This document shows, piece by piece, positions 5,798 to 6,289 of a stretch of 6,289 nucleotides of DNA (position 1 is the first letter of the stretch; every line of letters starts with the position of its first letter). Both the position numbers and the translations under genes were made by a program. This stretch comes from Pseudomonadota bacterium (lineage in GTDB: Bacteria > Pseudomonadota > Alphaproteobacteria > Rhizobiales > Hyphomicrobiaceae). A model generated the notes under the pieces. That model was not told the DNA's origin. It made no database searches and saw only the letters and a program-made list of their open reading frames with translations. The stretch lies in contig JAKALI010000254.1 in NCBI GenBank assembly GCA_021813195.1, forward strand, positions 1 to 6,289, written 5' to 3'.

Positions 5798-5815
5798 AGT
5801 TGACTGCAGTCAACT
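5798..5815. other. parS: parS centromere site upstream of repA
   Basis: This is a perfect 18-base palindrome, AGTTGACTGCAGTCAACT, identical to the copy inside repB and matching the repABC parS consensus in its core (5799-5814). It lies about 130 bases upstream of the preferred repA start, so RepB bound here may both seed partition and strengthen repression of the operon. Confidence 0.87.
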
Positions 5816-5968
5816 CGGATCGCCCGCAACGAATGCTACTTCAGATCGAGCTTTAGGTCGCCGGCGAACCCACTCACACCGAGCAGACATCGTGCCTTGA
5901 TGCAGGCCGAGACGAGTTTTCGTGCTCGCCCCGCCCGGCTAACAACTCTCAAGCATATGACTTGGGCA
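5816..5968. other. Gap between small gene and parS
   Basis: I see no gene here. A hairpin with an 8-base-pair stem (CGAGACGA at 5908-5915 against TCGTGCTCG at 5920-5928, one bulged G, loop GTTT) lies about 40 bases after the stop of the small minus-strand gene. It lacks a T run, so it is at most a weak terminator candidate for that gene. A 60-codon minus-strand frame at 6018-5836 overlaps the small gene and has no supporting features. Confidence 0.3.
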
Positions 5969-6139
5969 TCACATGTAAGGGTCATATTCGAAGATCGGCT
6001 CGATCCCGTCTGCATCATCGAGCTCGTCGCTGGGCAGAACGCCGTACTCGCCGTCGACCTGGAAGATGGTGACTGGAACCATCAAGGTGCGCGCGAGCTG
6101 GAAGGCGTGATTCTGAGCGAGGGAAAGATCGTGCGACAT
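5969..6139 (-). CDS. Small acidic protein of unknown function
   Basis: A 56-residue protein starting MSHDLSLAQNHAFQLAR and ending PIFEYDPYM. It has a short helical-looking N-terminus, a compact VPVTIFQVDGEYGVLPSDE core that reads like beta strands, and a very acidic tail (DELDDADGIEPIFEYD). I recognise no named domain. The general pattern (AQ..AF.LAR, a hydrophobic strand, then PSDELDD) resembles small hypothetical proteins I associate with alphaproteobacterial plasmids. The start at 6139 is preferred over the longer frame from 6241 because the extra 34 residues are Arg-rich and look non-coding; GGAA eight bases upstream is only a weak ribosome-binding site. It points the same way as repABC but is separated from repA by 300 bases with parS. 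Confidence 0.6.
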   Translation of the reverse strand: MSHDLSLAQNHAFQLARTLMVPVTIFQVDGEYGVLPSDELDDADGIEPIFEYDPYM

Positions 6140-6251
6140 TTCGAGGGTTCCATACGGAGCGGGCCAATTCCCGCTCGATGGCTCCTCAAAGGCGCGGCCC
6201 CGATCGCGATCACCGCGAAGGCGAAGACGCAGCGGCGGCATGCTCGCATAA

Positions 6252-6285
6252 CCGACCCTTCACGGGTTGATCGTGGAAGGTTCGG
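6252..6285. other. Imperfect hairpin at right edge
   Basis: The arm CCGACCCTTCACG (6252-6264) mirrors CGTGGAAGGTTCGG (6272-6285) with one mismatch and one bulge around the 7-base loop GGTTGAT. It lies 113 bases upstream of the small gene at 6139-5969, so it could be a leader structure for that gene, or the terminator of a gene beyond the window. There is no T run on either side. The bases from 6140 to 6251 show no other feature I can support. Confidence 0.4.
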
Positions 6286-6289
6286 GGCC

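Noticed and set aside
5836..6018. 60-codon minus-strand frame downstream of the small gene
   Set aside because: It overlaps the end of the more plausible 56-codon gene in another frame, lacks a convincing ribosome-binding site, and reads as non-coding.
1..6289. CRISPR array, tRNA, rRNA or complete insertion sequence
   Set aside because: I see no regularly spaced direct repeats, no cloverleaf-like tRNA sequence with a CCA-end context, no rRNA motifs, and no intact transposase flanked by terminal repeats.

Overview
The window looks like the replication and partition module of a repABC-type plasmid (or chromid) from a GC-rich alphaproteobacterium, most likely of the Rhizobiales/Hyphomicrobiales. 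The evidence is a complete repA-repB-repC operon on the minus strand, two perfect copies of the repABC-type parS palindrome, and a counter-transcribed RNA gene in the repB-repC gap. No genus can be fixed from the sequence alone.

Layout, left to right. Positions 1-162 hold a nested set of GGAACCG/CGGTTCC inverted repeats, the possible tail of a gene cut by the window edge, and a long imperfect palindrome that runs into the next start codon. Positions 163-1341 (+) encode a complete AAA_14/DUF4143 ATPase. Its stop overlaps a TTG codon that opens a 203-codon frame (1338-1949, +). That frame is a serine recombinase remnant: the N-terminal strand with the nucleophile motif is joined directly to the C-terminal DNA-binding part, with most of the catalytic domain missing. 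It converges on repC with a 13-base gap.

The minus-strand operon reads repA (about 5668 to 4454), repB (4454 to 3420) and repC (3228 to 1963). RepA and RepB are a ParA/ParB pair that segregates the plasmid by acting on parS and also represses the operon. RepC is the replication initiator. An AT-rich stretch inside repC (about 2406-2490) is the likely replication origin. The 191-base repB-repC gap carries a plus-strand antisense RNA gene with promoter, short RNA and strong terminator, and a hairpin that hides the repC ribosome-binding site. Together these form the copy-number and incompatibility switch. One parS lies upstream of repA; the other is written into codons 14-20 of repB.

Upstream of repA, positions 5669-5968 contain parS, a GCGTTAA/TTAACGC inverted repeat that may be an operator, and a weak promoter candidate. 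A small acidic 56-codon protein gene (6139-5969, -) and a hairpin at the right edge complete the window.

I see no clearly new multi-gene system. The points most worth a second look are the clusters of GANTC (CcrM methylation) sites on the antisense-RNA promoter and on the putative origin, the palindrome overlapping the ATPase start, and the parS coded within repB.
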